A stretch of 30,765 bases of DNA, from assembly GCA_016186625.1 (NCBI GenBank), contig JACPLG010000010.1, positions 1 through 30,765 of the forward strand. The letters are read 5' to 3'. The notes below the pieces were generated by a model. The model was not told the DNA's origin, did no database searches, and saw only the letters and a list, made by a program, of their open reading frames with translations. The position numbers were made by a program, and so were the translations under genes. Of this stretch, positions 29,351 to 30,765 are shown piece by piece. The stretch is from Candidatus Levyibacteriota bacterium (GTDB lineage Bacteria > Patescibacteria > Microgenomatia > Levybacterales > UBA12049). Each line of letters starts with the position of its first letter. The first letter of the stretch is position 1.

Positions 29351-29357
29351 AAAGTTG

Positions 29358-30071
29358 ATGCCCAATTTTAGGATTACAAATTCAGCATTTTTAAAAAGTA
29401 AAAATGTATTTTTTTTAGTTCTCATTTTAATAACAGGCATTATTGCTATATCTATCATTATCTTCTATATATATCAGCAAGAAGGTGTCAAGCGGAAAGT
29501 TACAAGTTCATTTTTAGAAGGCGCTAAGCAAAAAACCTTATCCCGGTCCGACTCCGATGAGACATCTAAGTTCTTCGAAGATCAATTTTCCACAATTCAA
29601 AACATAAATTTAACCGATGAAGAGAGATATAAAGCTGTACAAGCATTGGTTGGATGGCTTGAGTACGAATATTATAAAAATCGTAATCCTGAAACGAGAA
29701 CGCTCGTTAATAGCCTTTATACGGATTTTGCAAATAATGAGTTCCCTAATTTATTTAATGAAAACCGGTTTAGTATCATATGCGCTGATCCAGTTTGCGG
29801 AGAAAAGAGTCCTGTTGAGATTGTAGAAGCATTAGAACTAATCACAAAAACTAATTTGAATGAACACGAAAAAGATATTATCGCCTCGAATCTAAAAACA
29901 GCGGCTTATCTGCCTAAATCTTCATCTGAAGATAAGATATTTGGGATTAAATTCTCAATTTACCAACTTCAAAACACTAATGACCCTGTAGGTTCTCAGG
30001 CAGCAGAGTTATTAATAAGTTATCTTTTTGATAAGTATAAAGAGACGTATTCAAGAGAAAGCTTTGAGTAG
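29358..30071 (+). CDS. Membrane-anchored hypothetical protein, 237 aa
   Basis: One N-terminal membrane helix (about residues 17-39), then a soluble, helix-rich domain. ICADPVCGEKSPVE (about 141-154) carries two Cys. No recognised family. The ATG at 29358 is preferred over the TTG three bases earlier on promoter spacing. The next gene starts 4 bp after its stop, so they form an operon. Confidence 0.65.
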   Translation: MPNFRITNSAFLKSKNVFFLVLILITGIIAISIIIFYIYQQEGVKRKVTSSFLEGAKQKTLSRSDSDETSKFFEDQFSTIQNINLTDEERYKAVQALVGWLEYEYYKNRNPETRTLVNSLYTDFANNEFPNLFNENRFSIICADPVCGEKSPVEIVEALELITKTNLNEHEKDIIASNLKTAAYLPKSSSEDKIFGIKFSIYQLQNTNDPVGSQAAELLISYLFDKYKETYSRESFE

Positions 30072-30075
30072 CACC

Positions 30076-30765
30076 ATGAAGAAAAAGTTTCTACTAAGTC
30101 TTGTATCATTTATCGGTATTTTTTTACTTTTTCTTTTTTTGCCTGAAAGCTCTTATGCTCTCAATATAAGAGGAGGGTTTTACAGTAGAGATCCTGTCAA
30201 TGTACGGCATGAAGTATGTTTTAGAGTCTTGGGGAGATATGGAACAGCAAGAGAACAGACTGGTCCTAGATGGTGCACATTGGTCGACGACAGAGAGTGT
30301 TTTGGGATAAGTGGATGTAATAGGTTTAAATATTTTGAATTTCAGGGTGTTGTAAACAATTTTGAACCTGAATATAGGCTCCAGTGGGGTACCGGATGTA
30401 TAGATCCAGCACCTAGATTAACAAGTGGTCAAAATTATGAAGGTGTACCATTCTTAATTCCCCGGGGTAATCCAATAGATGTTACAGCTCCCGATCGACA
30501 TAGAGATGGAATACAGTATTTCTCAAGCCAAGGGGGAGGAATAATAAGATGGGGAGGCTGGGGAAATGAGCGTAATTGCCCCACTAGACCCTGTCAGCCG
30601 GAGACCTGTGCAGACAGAGGCTACCAGTGTGGGAGTTTTACTGATGGCTGTGGAAATGTTAGAAACTGCGGAAGTTGTCCGGGGACTCAGGTCTGTAGCA
30701 GTGGTCGGTGCGAACAGAATTATGGCTGTACAGACAATGGAGCGTGCGTAGAAAAACAGTGTCAG
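30076..30765 (+). CDS. Secreted Cys-rich protein, cut by the window end
   Basis: No stop is reached; at least 230 codons. It begins MKKKFLLSLVSFIGIFLLFLF and ends the signal peptide at about SSYA (residue 29). The next 140 residues are a Gly/Arg/Tyr-rich domain with paired Cys. From about residue 170 a Cys-rich tandem appears: CADRGYQCGSFTDGCGN, then CGSCPGTQVCSSGRC. That motif recurs on surface proteins of uncultured bacteria; its function is unknown. It lies 4 bp after the upstream gene and is co-transcribed with it. Confidence 0.75.
   Translation, partial: MKKKFLLSLVSFIGIFLLFLFLPESSYALNIRGGFYSRDPVNVRHEVCFRVLGRYGTAREQTGPRWCTLVDDRECFGISGCNRFKYFEFQGVVNNFEPEYRLQWGTGCIDPAPRLTSGQNYEGVPFLIPRGNPIDVTAPDRHRDGIQYFSSQGGGIIRWGGWGNERNCPTRPCQPETCADRGYQCGSFTDGCGNVRNCGSCPGTQVCSSGRCEQNYGCTDNGACVEKQCQ

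Overview
The window looks like part of a Candidate Phyla Radiation (Patescibacteria) genome, most likely Microgenomates/OP11-like. This is inferred from four things: a 16S gene with large insertions and altered universal-primer sites; very short or absent 5' leaders on many mRNAs; small membrane-anchored proteins typical of the group (a DUF5667-like protein and a CPDGTWVGRTGPKCEF cysteine motif); and no biosynthetic genes. TGA is an ordinary stop here, so code 11 applies.

Layout. 1-1240 is the 5' part of a 16S rRNA gene on the minus strand, with its leader and promoter up to 1613. 1627-6290 holds unrecognised small genes, a SAM methyltransferase and a kinase-fold protein. 6365-9286 holds a TrmH/SpoU RNA methyltransferase, a DUF5667-like envelope protein and three small membrane proteins. 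9287-17161 (minus) is a housekeeping block: topA, dprA, mrdA (PBP2), mreD and a single-chain MreB-MreC fusion. 17335-21190 (plus) has an O-antigen ligase-like/TPR protein and the def-fmt pair. rpmB (L28) and a site-2 protease follow. 22452-30765 is an envelope/secretome region: two anchored beta-rich proteins, a secreted M23 peptidase, a TrpR/YerC-like regulator set between two perfect palindromes, two mosaic secreted paralogues, an anchored protein and a Cys-rich secreted protein cut by the window end.

Two themes run through the window. First, many genes have a -10 hexamer 6-8 nt before the start codon, often with a -35 at 16-18 nt, which predicts leaderless mRNAs; this revises several start codons. 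Second, the DNA is full of short-period (7, 8 or 9 bp) tandem tracts and hairpins made of them. They lie between genes, in frame inside TrmH, TopA, DprA, PBP2, MreB, Def and Fmt, and as the three 16S expansions. One 99-bp element (11 x 9) is intergenic at 7978 and sits inside topA as exactly 33 codons. I think this repeat system and the MreB-MreC fusion are the most notable content.

No tRNA, CRISPR array, transposase or complete IS element was recognised.
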